Positions 17,910-27,263 are shown, counted from the stretch's first letter. The stretch is 64,000 nt of DNA from an uncultured Bacilli bacterium (GCA_934725985.1 CAKVCX010000002.1:62001-126000), one strand, 5' to 3'. The notes: generated by a model not told the origin, from the sequence alone. Program-made: numbers and translations.

Positions 17910-18446
17910 ATGAAAATTTCACTCTCATTAATTGATGATCAATATCCTTTTAAAGGATTATCCAATAAAAGAATAATTGCTAGAGCTATTTTATTTAATG
18001 AACAAGGAGAAGTTTGCCTTCATTTAGTATCTAGAGACGATCAATTTGGAAAACAAGAATATTTTGAAACACCAGGTGGTGGAGTGGAAGGAAAAGAGAC
18101 ACTAGTTTCTGCTTTACATAGAGAGATTAAGGAAGAAGTTGGCTGCAAAATCAAAGTAGAAGAAGAATTGGGTGTGGTTAAGGATTTTTATAATTTAATA
18201 AATAGAGAAAACGAGAATCATTTCTTTTTGGCCAAAGTATTAAGCAAAGGGGAACCTCTTTTTAAATCAGAAGGAGACTTGCTTATTAAAGAAACACGTT
18301 TTTATCCTATAGACATAGCCATTGCCTTAATGGAAAAACAAGAAGATAAAGGTGTTTCTATTTTGGTAAAAAGAAGGGAATTACCTTTTTTAAAATTAGC
18401 CAAAACTAGGCTTAATAAGTATTGTCCAAATATAAAAAAATATTGA
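17910..18446 (+). CDS. Nudix hydrolase
   Basis: 178 residues. The Nudix box is complete: G-GVEGK-E followed by seven residues and RE-I-K-EE-V-G (GGVEGKETLVSALHREIKEE), which binds Mg and a nucleoside-diphosphate-linked substrate. The substrate cannot be predicted; MutT/isopentenyl-diphosphate-isomerase-like and ADP-ribose roles are all possible. Single gene with a leaderless-type promoter, ending in TGA 36 bases before tRNA-His. Confidence 0.88.
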   Translation: MKISLSLIDDQYPFKGLSNKRIIARAILFNEQGEVCLHLVSRDDQFGKQEYFETPGGGVEGKETLVSALHREIKEEVGCKIKVEEELGVVKDFYNLINRENENHFFLAKVLSKGEPLFKSEGDLLIKETRFYPIDIAIALMEKQEDKGVSILVKRRELPFLKLAKTRLNKYCPNIKKY

Positions 18447-18482
18447 TAAGCATCGAGAAACTATGTATATTAACTAAGCCGT

Positions 18483-18559
18483 GGCGCGATTGGTGAAACG
18501 GTGAACACATCCGGCTGTGAACCGGACATGAACGGGTTCGACTCCCGTATCGCGCCCCA
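18483..18559 (+). tRNA. tRNA-His (GTG anticodon)
   Basis: Cloverleaf with acceptor GCGCGAT/ATCGCGC, anticodon loop CTGTGAA (GTG) on a TCCGG/CCGGA stem, and encoded CCA. An extra G precedes position 1 and faces C73, the G-1:C73 pair unique to tRNA-His. Confidence 0.95.
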
Positions 18560-18576
18560 GTTAGTTTAAATCTAGG

Positions 18577-18596
18577 CCAACTTCGGTTGGTTTTTT
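18577..18596 (+). terminator. Terminator after tRNA-His
   Basis: CCAAC-TTCG-GTTGG with a stable TTCG tetraloop, followed directly by TTTTTT. Confidence 0.9.
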
Positions 18597-18708
18597 ATTT
18601 TATAAATTTGTTTATAATAAAAGAGAATATTTATATTTAAACGATTTCTGCTTTAACATTTCTCAGTTTTTTCAATTTGTATTAAAATCTTTTCTCGCGG
18701 GGTTGTAC

Positions 18709-20574
18709 ATGGATAATTCTAAAAAACTGACATTACGTTGCATTAAAAAATATTTGACCATAGACAATGGGGAAATTGTAAAAGCTAAAATAAATTCATC
18801 TGGATATGAAGTTTTTACTGATGGAAAATTATTTGTCGTTCCTTTTACTAATTTCTTAGTTCCCTTAGAAGAAGGGTCAGTAACATTAGAAGAAGTAGAA
18901 TCTTTTTTTAACGATTTTGACGAAAGAAAGACAATAGTAAAGTCTAATTATGAAAAAGATAGAGAAACATTAAATTTTCGTCTTTCTTTATTGACGTTAA
19001 AAAATGTAGTTGAACGTTCTTATGCAAAAGGAGATTTCTCTTTACGCGATTGGGACTTATATTGCTATAACGCGATTTATCTGGATAAGGATTTATTTAG
19101 ATTATATTTACTTGATGGATGCGATGAAAATGACCCATTTTTTAAAAAAGAGTCGACTTTGGTTTTTTCTTTTTTATGCGACTTAAAAAACCTAGATAAA
19201 AGTGACATTCTTGCCGTTTCCGATTTTATAATCGATTTAAATAATGCTTATAAGGAGTTGGGCTGCAATCCTAGTTTTAAACAATATAGTTATAACCAAC
19301 TTGCACATATTTGCTCTTATTTCGAAATAAATAAAAATAAATTAGAAAACAATAAAGAAGCTTTGTATTTATATGATAAATGTTTAGGGATATTAAATGA
19401 TAAATATCATTCCGTGAGAGCCTTAAAAACTTTAGCTTATTCTCATTATTTTGGAACTCCCTACGAAGCAGCAAACTATAAAAAGGCAGAAGACGACTTG
19501 CTTATGCTTTATGGAAACGGAGATCCTCAGGCGGCTTATTTTCTTGGTTGTTTATATTTAGAACATAATCCAAATGGTTCTTCGGATTTAGAGCAAGCTT
19601 ATCCTTTTCTATCCGTGGCTTCTTCCTTTGGAATAATGGAAGCTAAATTAAAAGCAGGGGATATATTATCTAACAAAGACTTTTCTAACTATTCAATAGA
19701 CTTATCCGATGAAATGTATAATCACGTCTATTACTATATGTTAAAAGATTTCGTTGATGGAAAGTATGCTTTGCCTTTTGCTGATTCTGCCTATAGGATT
19801 TCTCTTACTTTTAGAAACGCTGATTTTGGTCATATCGACTTGGAAATGGAAACAGGGTTTCTTTTGTTTGCTAGATATGCGATTAAGAAAAAATTATTAA
19901 TTGCAAATAATCAAGATAATGTTTCTTTATCTTATTTAATTGATTCTCGGTATAAGGAAATAAAAATTGATGTAGATACCAATAATGAATTGACTAGCGA
20001 AAATGATTTTTATTTTGGCTTTACTCAATTTTTTAAGCAATCTAACTTGGTTATGGTTAAAAATATTAAAAGAGATGGTAATTATATTTCCTTTGATTTG
20101 GAGTCTTTTTATGGAAACAAAACACTTTTATCTTTTCTAAAAGTAAAAAAAGCATGTTTTCTTAAATCGATTAGATACAAAATAGAAACTGATAAATCGA
20201 CTTATTTTCCAAGTAGGAGCTTTACTTTTTCTAATGCCGATGTGCACATAGAAAAAGATAATAATTATATTGTTTTTACGGGTTTATCTATTAAATCTAG
20301 AAGTAATATTTATCTTCCTTTTGTTTCTTTTTTTCCTATATTGAATGAAGATAATGGCGAATTGGTTACCTTAATTAGCGTTAGTAGTGATCTAGACTTA
20401 ATAAACCCTTTAGTCAAAACGTTTGATTGTTTATGCATTGATGAAGAAATTAAACCTGGCGATTTGGTTTTGTTACCAAATAAAAATAAAGCCAAGGTTA
20501 TTTCTATACTTAAATGCAAGGAAGATGATTTAGTGTTGCCTAAAGAACTTTATGAAGTCGCAAAAAAGATATAA
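18709..20574 (+). CDS. Sel1-like repeat protein of unknown function
   Basis: 621 residues from the ATG at 18709 (GCGGGG lies just upstream). The middle (about 230-320) has Sel1/TPR-like helical repeats: ANYKKAEDDLLMLYGNGDPQAAYFLGCLYL and SSFGIMEAKLKAGDIL. The N-terminus starts with short beta strands (YEVFTDGKLFVVPF), and the C-terminus ends in a segment around IKPGDLVLLPNKNKAKVISI that resembles a small beta barrel. No signal peptide or membrane helix. Sel1 repeats usually build protein-binding scaffolds. Not in an operon. Confidence 0.6.
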   Translation: MDNSKKLTLRCIKKYLTIDNGEIVKAKINSSGYEVFTDGKLFVVPFTNFLVPLEEGSVTLEEVESFFNDFDERKTIVKSNYEKDRETLNFRLSLLTLKNVVERSYAKGDFSLRDWDLYCYNAIYLDKDLFRLYLLDGCDENDPFFKKESTLVFSFLCDLKNLDKSDILAVSDFIIDLNNAYKELGCNPSFKQYSYNQLAHICSYFEINKNKLENNKEALYLYDKCLGILNDKYHSVRALKTLAYSHYFGTPYEAANYKKAEDDLLMLYGNGDPQAAYFLGCLYLEHNPNGSSDLEQAYPFLSVASSFGIMEAKLKAGDILSNKDFSNYSIDLSDEMYNHVYYYMLKDFVDGKYALPFADSAYRISLTFRNADFGHIDLEMETGFLLFARYAIKKKLLIANNQDNVSLSYLIDSRYKEIKIDVDTNNELTSENDFYFGFTQFFKQSNLVMVKNIKRDGNYISFDLESFYGNKTLLSFLKVKKACFLKSIRYKIETDKSTYFPSRSFTFSNADVHIEKDNNYIVFTGLSIKSRSNIYLPFVSFFPILNEDNGELVTLISVSSDLDLINPLVKTFDCLCIDEEIKPGDLVLLPNKNKAKVISILKCKEDDLVLPKELYEVAKKI

Positions 20575-20641
20575 TTTTTTTTGCCTAATTAATTTAATAA
20601 GAGATTTTAGACACAAAAATGCCAAGTGTTCAAAAATGTTT

Positions 20642-20670
20642 TTTACTATTTGCCGACATATATGTACAAT
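20642..20670 (+). promoter_or_regulatory. Promoter of the acyltransferase gene
   Basis: TTTACT (20642-20647), 17-bp spacer, TACAAT (20665-20670), then eight bases (TAACCGCG) to the ATG at 20679. This suggests a leader of only one or two bases. Confidence 0.55.
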
Positions 20671-20678
20671 TAACCGCG

Positions 20679-21974
20679 ATGAAAAATAAAGAAACCTTAC
20701 AAGAAAAGATTAACCATAGGAAATATCATAGACCGAATAAATTTTTATATTCTGTTTTAAAGAATGTTGTTATAGATAAAATTCTTGCCCCAAAATACAA
20801 CATCCATTATCAAATAAATGATGATATAAATAAGGAAAAAGGCCCTTGTTTTCTTATCTTTAATCATCAGTCAAGAATTGATTATGTTTGGGCGGTCCAA
20901 GCTACTTATCCAAGAAGATTAAATTTCGTGGTCGGTTATAATGAATTTTTTCGATCGCATCTAAAATTTATTTTAAAAATAGCTAACGCCATCCCTAAGA
21001 AAAATTTTGTTATCGATCTTCCTTCAATGCGTGGCATTGACTCAATTATAAAGCAAGGCGGGACCATTGCTTTTTCTCCTGAAGGAATGTCCTCTATTTC
21101 TGGCCATAATCAACCTGTTGTGGCGGGAACTGGAAAATTCTTTAAGCATTACGCCATCCCTATTTATTTATTAAAGACAGAAGGAGCATTTCTAACAAAC
21201 ACCAAGTCTTGCCTTGATGAAAGAAAAGGAAGAATCGATGCTCAATTATCAAAACTTTTTTCTAGCGAAGATTTAAAGCAATTGGATGCGGATGAAATAG
21301 AAGCTAAGGTCAATAAAGCCCTGACTCATGATGATTATGTTTGGAATGAAAAAGAAAAAGTCCATTATGAAACTTTTAATCACATATGCAAAGATATGGA
21401 ATACATTTGCTATAAATGTCCTAGCTGTGGGGCTGAATTTCAAATGAAAGGGGAAGGAGATAGAATCTATTGCAAAAAATGTGGCTGTGGGGCTAAAGTT
21501 GACGACACTTATGCCCTTTCTCCCTTAACTAAAGATTCTAAGCTCCCAAAAAATATTTCCAATTGGTTTGACTTAGAAAGAAAAGATGTTTATAACGAAA
21601 TAAAGATAAACCCCCATTATGAGTTCAAAGAACAAGTTAAATTAGGGAAACTAGATCCTTATAAACCTTTAAAGAATAAGAAGACAAGTTTAGTTTGCGG
21701 CGAAGGTGAATTCATTATTAAACATGAAGGCGTTAGTTATAATGGCACAAAAGATGGAACTTCTTATTGCTTCAAGCTAGATTATGATGAGCTAAATACT
21801 TTTGGGATGCCTACTGACACGAGTTATCTTTCTTTATATTACGATGGTCAATATTTTGATATTATCCCTGCTCATCCAACTAGTATAAAAATGTTACTTC
21901 TAGTTGAAGAGATGCATAGACTTCATGTTAATAGGTGGAAAGCTTTGCCAAATGAAAGCTGGATTTACGATTAA
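20679..21974 (+). CDS. PlsC-type acyltransferase with C-terminal zinc ribbon
   Basis: 431 residues from the ATG at 20679. The acyltransferase HX4D motif is NHQSRIDY and the second conserved block is SPEGMSS, so the N-terminal half should transfer acyl chains to glycerol-3-phosphate derivatives. The C-terminal half is unusual: two CxxC-type pairs (YKCPSCG and YCKKCGCG) near 245-270 form a zinc ribbon, followed by a ~150-residue domain of unknown role. An upstream in-frame ATG at 20619 is less likely, because the -10 box lies between the two. The 3' end overlaps the converging Mrp gene by 4 bases. Confidence 0.75.
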   Translation: MKNKETLQEKINHRKYHRPNKFLYSVLKNVVIDKILAPKYNIHYQINDDINKEKGPCFLIFNHQSRIDYVWAVQATYPRRLNFVVGYNEFFRSHLKFILKIANAIPKKNFVIDLPSMRGIDSIIKQGGTIAFSPEGMSSISGHNQPVVAGTGKFFKHYAIPIYLLKTEGAFLTNTKSCLDERKGRIDAQLSKLFSSEDLKQLDADEIEAKVNKALTHDDYVWNEKEKVHYETFNHICKDMEYICYKCPSCGAEFQMKGEGDRIYCKKCGCGAKVDDTYALSPLTKDSKLPKNISNWFDLERKDVYNEIKINPHYEFKEQVKLGKLDPYKPLKNKKTSLVCGEGEFIIKHEGVSYNGTKDGTSYCFKLDYDELNTFGMPTDTSYLSLYYDGQYFDIIPAHPTSIKMLLLVEEMHRLHVNRWKALPNESWIYD

Positions 21975-22795
21975 TTCTTTTTTAGCTCGTTTATTGCCTT
22001 ACTAATATTAGATAGGTATCTTCCTTGGTAAGATTCTATCTCGCCTTTGTCACATAAAGAGGCCAAATTTGGGTCAATTGGTAAATAATCAATGTTTTTT
22101 ATATCATATTTTTGGCATAATTCTTCGATATTGCTTTTGCCAAATGGATATATTTTTTCTCCGCAGTGGGGACATTGACAATACGATAAATTCGATACTA
22201 AGCCAATTACTGGTACATTCATCATTTTAGCCATTCTTATGGCTTTTTCTACGATTAAGGAAACTAAGTCTTGAGGCGAGGTAACTATAATGATTCCATC
22301 TACTGGGATTGATTGGAAAACCGTTAAAGGGACATCCCCTGTTCCTGGCGGCATATCAATATATAGTTCATCAACTTCGCCATAATCGACATTAGAAAAG
22401 AATTGCTCTATTAAGTTAACAATTACTGGTCCTCTCCAAATTACGGGATCGGCTTTATCTTCGGTTAGCTCGTTTAAGGAAATTGTTTTTATACCTGTTT
22501 TTGACAACACTGGGAAGATGGTATCTTCATTGCCCGTGGCCATTTCGTTTATTCCAAAAATAGTAGGAATGGATGGACCTGTTATATCAGCGTCCATTAA
22601 AGCAACTTCCTTTTTTTCTCTTCTAGCATTTACCGCTAATAAGGATGTAGTAAGGGATTTTCCTACTCCTCCTTTTCCTGAAACAACGGCAATTATTTTT
22701 TTAATTGTAGTGTTTTGATGCGGCTTTAACTTTTCTATTTCTCTTTCATTGCAAGATTTGTTGCAACTAGAGCAATCGTGATTGCAATCTGGCAT
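21971..22795 (-). CDS. mrp: Mrp/NBP35-type iron-sulfur carrier ATPase
   Basis: 274 residues. The N-terminal Cys cluster (PDCNHDCSSCNKSC) is followed by the deviant P-loop SGKGGVGKS at about 38, then IDMPPGTGD (Walker B) and a central CQCPHCG pair that holds a bridging Fe-S cluster in the dimer. Mrp proteins deliver Fe-S clusters to apo-proteins. The start overlaps the stop of the upstream CBS gene by one base, so the two are co-transcribed. Confidence 0.92.
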   Translation of the reverse strand: MPDCNHDCSSCNKSCNEREIEKLKPHQNTTIKKIIAVVSGKGGVGKSLTTSLLAVNARREKKEVALMDADITGPSIPTIFGINEMATGNEDTIFPVLSKTGIKTISLNELTEDKADPVIWRGPVIVNLIEQFFSNVDYGEVDELYIDMPPGTGDVPLTVFQSIPVDGIIIVTSPQDLVSLIVEKAIRMAKMMNVPVIGLVSNLSYCQCPHCGEKIYPFGKSNIEELCQKYDIKNIDYLPIDPNLASLCDKGEIESYQGRYLSNISKAINELKKN

Positions 22796-23199
22796 TACTT
22801 TTCCTCCAATAGGTTTAATAAATAAAATATTAATGTCTTTCTAGTTATTATTCCTAAAAATTCACCTGTAGGTGAAACAATCGGCAAGTAGTTTTGGTTA
22901 GCTACTAAAGTTGCTATTTCTTCTAGTGAAGAATCAATCCTGCTACTTATTATTAGTCTTTCAATTTCAATTGAAGAAATGGGACTATTAAGCGATTTTT
23001 CAATAGAATTCTCGTCCATTATCTTTTTTAACAAATCGTAGGAAGATAATGAATACAAATATCTTTCCGAGCCTTTTTCTAAAACTGGAATCATCATGAA
23101 ATGGCTTGATTTTATTCTTTCGTAGCATTCTTTTAAATTCATGTTGCTATAAAGGCAAGTCACTTTATTTTTTGATGTCAATAAATCTTCTATTTTCAT
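22795..23199 (-). CDS. CBS-pair protein, CbpB/DarB-like
   Basis: 134 residues made almost wholly of two CBS domains (about 5-60 and 70-130). The second ends LPIVSPTGEFLGIITRKTL, a typical CBS strand-turn. In Bacillota, stand-alone CBS proteins of this size can bind c-di-AMP or other adenine nucleotides and regulate partners. Whether this one acts on Mrp, its operon partner, is inference. No Shine-Dalgarno; a -10 box lies six bases before the ATG. Confidence 0.75.
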   Translation of the reverse strand: MKIEDLLTSKNKVTCLYSNMNLKECYERIKSSHFMMIPVLEKGSERYLYSLSSYDLLKKIMDENSIEKSLNSPISSIEIERLIISSRIDSSLEEIATLVANQNYLPIVSPTGEFLGIITRKTLIFYLLNLLEEK

Positions 23200-23205
23200 A
23201 TTTAG

Positions 23206-23211
23206 ATTATA
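23206..23211 (-). promoter_or_regulatory. -10 box of the CBS-mrp operon, leaderless type
   Basis: On the minus strand TATAAT, then CTAAAT and the ATG: a six-base gap. The -35 region is weak. Confidence 0.55.
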
Positions 23212-23274
23212 AGTCTAAATAGATTTTTTTTATACGAAAATAGTCACACTTGACAAAGGTGGTAGACTATTTTC

Positions 23275-24144
23275 ATGTTAGAAGTTTTTATTGATTCATT
23301 GCTTGATTCGTTAAAAATATTGGCTTTTGTTTTTGCTTTCCATCTTGTTTTTTCTTTCGTTGAAGATAAAGTCGCTTCTTTTTTAAAGGGAAAAAGAAAA
23401 TTAGGACCTGTTGTCGGATCTATTTTTGGCTTAATTCCAGAATGTGGGACTTCTATTGTCGCTTCTTCTTTATATTTGAATGGCCATTTGACAATAGGAA
23501 CGCTTATTGCTGTTTTCTTATCTTGTTCAGACGAGGCTTTGCCTATTTTGTTTTCTTCGTTCAATTCCACTTGGTATATGTCTTTTGTGTTGATTGGATT
23601 AAAACTAGGAATTGCTATTTTAATTGGCCTGGCTGTTGATTTGCTTTTTTATAAGAATGGACAAAAAGTAGACGAGCATTTAAAAGAGTGTGAAAAAGAG
23701 GACGAAATCCATAAAGGCTGCTGCGGACATGAGATTGAAGGAGAAGAAAATAAGTGGAAGGAGCATCTTCTTCACCCTGTTTTGCATTCTTTAAAAGTAT
23801 TTTGTTATGCCTTTGTTCTTTCTTTTTTGTTTGGAACGTTAGTTTATTATATTGGGGAAACAAATATTGAAAATTTCCTTACCAGCAATTTTGCCTTATC
23901 GCCTTTATTTGGCACTTTAATCGGATTGATACCGAATTGTGCTTCTTCAATTTTACTTAGCTCTTTATATATAGAAGGAGCGCTTCCTTTTGGAGCGTTA
24001 TTGTCTGGATTGTTGGTTAATGCTGGGCTTGGGATGCTATTTTTGTTTAAAAATAAGAAAAGGATAAAAGACGCTTTGCTGATTCTTTCAATTTGCGTTA
24101 TGGTATCGCTAACGTTTGGCTATATTTTTCTTTATGTTTTTTAG
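23275..24144 (+). CDS. Putative manganese/metal permease (DUF2899 family)
   Basis: 289 residues, about eight to ten membrane helices in two homologous halves. Each half carries the same block: GSIFGLIPECGTSIVASSLYLNG and GTLIGLIPNCASSILLSSLYIEG, with small polar residues that could line a path. A His/Cys-rich loop (HKGCCGHEI) lies between the halves. The family is annotated as putative manganese transporters; direction and metal are not proven. An extended -10 (TGgTAGACT at 23263-23268) is six bases before the ATG. Divergent from the CBS-mrp operon; the 3' end overlaps the DJ-1 gene by 4 bases. Confidence 0.7.
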   Translation: MLEVFIDSLLDSLKILAFVFAFHLVFSFVEDKVASFLKGKRKLGPVVGSIFGLIPECGTSIVASSLYLNGHLTIGTLIAVFLSCSDEALPILFSSFNSTWYMSFVLIGLKLGIAILIGLAVDLLFYKNGQKVDEHLKECEKEDEIHKGCCGHEIEGEENKWKEHLLHPVLHSLKVFCYAFVLSFLFGTLVYYIGETNIENFLTSNFALSPLFGTLIGLIPNCASSILLSSLYIEGALPFGALLSGLLVNAGLGMLFLFKNKKRIKDALLILSICVMVSLTFGYIFLYVF

Positions 24145-24683
24145 ATTCCTCTAGTACCAGGGTAGATTGTTTTTAACCCTTCTTCTTTAAGAAAGAAATA
24201 TACGATTCTTTCAGCAAATTCGATCGAATAATACATTGAATGCCCCGTAATTATTTTATCATCTACTACCGAGCCCACATTTTCATATATGCCTTTTCCT
24301 TTTTGAAAACCTGGAAAGCAGGTGTAGTGCTTGTTGTCTAGAAAGCCATAATTACCAAGGATGCTAGGGGCGGCGCAGATAGCGCTAATTAATTTATCAT
24401 GCTTATAAAACTTGAGTAAAAGTTCTTTTAATTCCGATGATTTTGATAAATTATCAACTCCAATTTTACCGCCTGGCAAACAAATGAAGTCGTAGTCTTC
24501 CTCATTTATTTGCTTTAGTGTTTTCTTTACTTTTACTATTGTATTGTTAGATGAGGCAATTTCTAATTTATTCAAACCAACTAGCTCCGATTCAATTTTT
24601 TTACTCCTTAATATAATATCATGGGTTGCTAAAGCCTCGACAGTTTCAAATCCATCGGCTAGAACAATGATTCCTTTATACAT
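24141..24683 (-). CDS. DJ-1/PfpI-family protein
   Basis: 180 residues of the class I glutamine-amidotransferase-like fold. Key points: LADGFETVEAL near the start (conserved Glu), FICLPGG, and the nucleophile elbow AICAAPSIL with its reactive Cys near 103, then GHSMYYSIEFAERI. Such proteins act as chaperone, deglycase-like or stress factors; the exact role is open. An AGAGGTAA site precedes the ATG. Converges with the metal permease gene. Confidence 0.85.
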   Translation of the reverse strand: MYKGIIVLADGFETVEALATHDIILRSKKIESELVGLNKLEIASSNNTIVKVKKTLKQINEEDYDFICLPGGKIGVDNLSKSSELKELLLKFYKHDKLISAICAAPSILGNYGFLDNKHYTCFPGFQKGKGIYENVGSVVDDKIITGHSMYYSIEFAERIVYFFLKEEGLKTIYPGTRGI

Positions 24684-25051
24684 AATCTTATTACCTCTTC
24701 TTTCCTTGATTTTTAACGATCATATTATAGCTTTAAATTATCTTTCGACATTTATAACAATATAATTTTTGTAATTAAATAAAAGCATTAATTGAATACA
24801 CGGATTTATTAATTGACTTTAAAATTAGCAAAATGCATTATTTAATTATTGTTTTTAAGGAAAAATATAATTAAAAAGCAAATAATAATTTCATATATGG
24901 CTAAATATAGAAAAAAATATATAAATAGGAAGCATAACTATCTTCGCTTTAATAGGACGGGTGAAGATATTGATATTCTTAATGAGAGAAAATATGAAAA
25001 TGAAAAAAGCGGAGCCTTTTCCTCCGCTTATAAAGACAATATTGACGGGGC
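24684..25051. other. Intergenic region without a credible gene
   Basis: Very AT-rich. It holds the upstream region of the DJ-1 gene and the terminator of pcp at its right end. A 52-codon reading frame (24897-25055) runs through that terminator and looks fortuitous. Confidence 0.5.
25007..25029 (-). terminator. Terminator of the pcp gene
   Basis: Perfect 8-bp stem AAGCGGAG/CTCCGCTT (25007-25014, 25022-25029); on the minus strand it is followed by TTTTTT. Confidence 0.9.
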
Positions 25052-25600
25052 TTAGTTCATTCCTTGCAAATATTTATCTATGTAATCAAAAGCTTCTAAA
25101 TTTTCGTTAACAGGACGGGTTTCATTTAGTGGAAGATGAACTAACAATGTTTTGTTATTTTTATTTAATGATAAGAAATAAATTTCATTGCAAACAAATC
25201 TTCCTGGATCGATCGCTACTCTAGAGGTAATTCCAACTGAAGCCAAATACTGTTCGATACAAAAAGGGTCTAGGGTAGTGGAAACACTTTTCGGGAGAGA
25301 TTCATCGATCGCTTCGTGCGTTTTAATTACCCCGTCGTTATCTAGTTGAGTCGAGTCCATCTCGTTATATGCATACTGTTCTAAAGTGATGTGACTTGTA
25401 AAGGGAGATAAGGCGCTTATAACAACAAAATCTGGCCTTGTTTTCTCGTATGCTTCTTCAAATTCATCTTTTGCTTTTTGATAGCTTACATCCAAAATAA
25501 TTCCATTATGCCCCTTTTTTATTAATTCATTGACTAATAGTTCAGACGGATTAATTGAGTGAGAAGCAAAAGGTTTAAAACCGATATATAGTATTTTCAT
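25052..25600 (-). CDS. pcp: Pyroglutamyl-peptidase I (pyrrolidone-carboxylate peptidase)
   Basis: 182 residues from the ATG at 25600, which has GGAGA eight bases upstream. It removes N-terminal pyroglutamate from peptides. The C15 family triad is visible: Glu in ITLEQYAYN, Cys in PGRFVCNEIYF and His in LLVHLPL. The N-terminal GFKPFASHSINPS matches the family GFxPFxxxxxNPS block. It is a little shorter than the usual ~210 residues. It lies near pepT and pepC, a small cluster of peptide-trimming enzymes. Confidence 0.9.
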   Translation of the reverse strand: MKILYIGFKPFASHSINPSELLVNELIKKGHNGIILDVSYQKAKDEFEEAYEKTRPDFVVISALSPFTSHITLEQYAYNEMDSTQLDNDGVIKTHEAIDESLPKSVSTTLDPFCIEQYLASVGITSRVAIDPGRFVCNEIYFLSLNKNNKTLLVHLPLNETRPVNENLEAFDYIDKYLQGMN

Positions 25601-25934
25601 GCTTTTTTCTCCAATCAAAGTAAATCTATTCTAAAGCAAATTCTAATTTTAAGGTATTAAAAATTATTTTTAGCATTTTTTTGCAATCAAATATTTTTGC
25701 TGATATAACTCGTCTTTATTTAATTGTTTGAGATTTGTTGCATACACGTTCTCAATAAAAGCATTAAATTAATGATTTTCCATCTATAAGAATCCATTCT
25801 ATAGAAATTAGTAATAATACAATTGTTAATAAATTGTCTTACTTCATAGATTGCTTTGAAGAGTCAAATCTTTTTCTTTGGAAAGTAAAATCTACTTGTC
25901 GTTATTTTAAAAAGAAGTAAAATATCGTTTGCCT
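25601..25934. other. Intergenic region upstream of pcp and tRNA-Gln
   Basis: AT-rich, with no gene that I can support. It contains the pcp ribosome site at the left and the tRNA-Gln promoter at the right. Confidence 0.5.
25896..25923 (+). promoter_or_regulatory. tRNA-Gln promoter
   Basis: TTGTCG (25896-25901), 16-bp spacer, TAAAAT (25918-25923), 11 bases before the tRNA. Confidence 0.65.
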
Positions 25935-26009
25935 TGGGGTGTAGCCAAGTGGTAAGGCACGGGTCTCTGAAACCTGGATACGCTGGTCCGATCCCAGCCA
26001 CCCCAGCCA
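25935..26009 (+). tRNA. tRNA-Gln (CTG anticodon)
   Basis: Acceptor TGGGGTG/CACCCCA, discriminator G, encoded CCA. The anticodon stem CGGGT/ACCTG holds the loop CTCTGAA, giving CTG, which reads CAG. The body has the usual TGGGGTGTAGCCAAG start of tRNA-Gln. Confidence 0.93.
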
Positions 26010-26012
26010 AAA

Positions 26013-26047
26013 CAAAAAAAGAGATTGATTGGAATCTCTCTTTTTTT
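26013..26047. terminator. Bidirectional terminator (tRNA-Gln and pepT)
   Basis: Stem GAGATT/AATCTC (26021-26026, 26033-26038) between an A-run and TTTTTTT, serving the tRNA on the plus strand and pepT on the minus strand. Confidence 0.85.
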
Positions 26048-26063
26048 ATTTTTGATGGATTAT

Positions 26064-27263
26064 TTATTTTTTCATTATTTCTTTTACTATTTCTATCATT
26101 AAATTAAATTCTTTTATAGATAGATATTCATATCTTCCATGATGGTTATATGAACCAGTGCCTAAATTTGGGGTTGGGCAACCTTTAAAGGAGAACGTTG
26201 CCCCGTCGGTTCCACCTCTAATTGGTGGGAAGTGTGGAGTAATATTTAGTTTTTCAAAGGCCTTTTTTGCCGTTTCTATTGCTTCTGGATGCTTATCTAG
26301 GATTTCTTTCATGTTCCTATAGTCATCTTTGATATCGACTTTTATTTTAGCGTTTGGATACTTTTCTTTTATTAAATCTGCCGCTTTAATGAACTCCTCT
26401 TTTTGTTCTTCTAATTTTAATTTGTCATGGTTTCTTATTATGTAGTGCATATTGGCTTCTTCTACTGTGCCGTTTATAGAAATCAAATGGTTAAATCCTT
26501 CTCTATTTTCTGTATATTCCGGTCGTTTTAAAGCGGGGAGAAGTCTATCGAATTCAAAAGCAAGAGTAGAAGCATTGATAAGCTTTCCTTTGGCTTCTCC
26601 TGGATGGATGGCAAAGCCTTGAATTGTTACATTAGCATGTGCTGCATTAAATGTTTCGATGGCAATTTCATCGTATTTGCCCCCATCGATTGTATAGGCA
26701 TATTTTGCCCCTAATTTTTTAGCATCGAAATAATCGGCGCCTCTACCAATTTCTTCATCAACGGAGAAGGAAAAGCAAATGGGTCGGTGTTTAACTTCTT
26801 TATGTTTTGCAAAATAAGATAAAGCAGACATGATTATTGCGACTCCGGCTTTATCATCTGCCCCTAGTAAAGTGTCGCCGCTAGTAACGACTAAATCATC
26901 ACCTATGTGCTCCTTCAACGTTAGAAAATCTTCACTTGACATGGAATATTTATCGTTTAGCTTTATTTCCCCTCCGTCATAATTTTTTATTATTTGGGGT
27001 TTTACGTCTTTACCAGTTAATTCTAAAGCCGTATCTACGTGGGCATTTAAACCAACAGGATCCATATCAACTTCACCATCTACTTTTCCATATAGGACAC
27101 CGAATTCATCTATATAAGAAGAAATGCCCATTTCCTTTAACTCTTTTTGTAATAGCTTAGTTAAATTCAATTCTTTTTCCGCGCTTGGAACACTTTGGCT
27201 TTGGTCGTTAGATTGAGTATCTATTTTAACGTAACGTAAGAATCTTTCTAAATTTTCATTCAT
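26064..27263 (-). CDS. pepT: Peptidase T (tripeptide aminopeptidase)
   Basis: A 399-residue M20 metallopeptidase that removes the N-terminal residue from tripeptides in the cytosol. The two-zinc site is visible as GLNAHVDT (His, Asp), LGADDKAGV (bridging Asp), SVDEEIGRG (Glu pair), TIDGG, and GGTDGATFSFKGCPTPNLGTG near the end. An AAAGGAA site precedes the ATG. Single gene, transcribed away from pepC, which starts 155 bp to the right. Confidence 0.95.
   Translation of the reverse strand: MNENLERFLRYVKIDTQSNDQSQSVPSAEKELNLTKLLQKELKEMGISSYIDEFGVLYGKVDGEVDMDPVGLNAHVDTALELTGKDVKPQIIKNYDGGEIKLNDKYSMSSEDFLTLKEHIGDDLVVTSGDTLLGADDKAGVAIIMSALSYFAKHKEVKHRPICFSFSVDEEIGRGADYFDAKKLGAKYAYTIDGGKYDEIAIETFNAAHANVTIQGFAIHPGEAKGKLINASTLAFEFDRLLPALKRPEYTENREGFNHLISINGTVEEANMHYIIRNHDKLKLEEQKEEFIKAADLIKEKYPNAKIKVDIKDDYRNMKEILDKHPEAIETAKKAFEKLNITPHFPPIRGGTDGATFSFKGCPTPNLGTGSYNHHGRYEYLSIKEFNLMIEIVKEIMKK

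Noticed and set aside
24897..25055. A 52-codon frame MAKYRKKYINRKHNYLRFNR...
   Set aside because: No ribosome site, it runs through the pcp terminator hairpin and ends inside pcp; it looks accidental.
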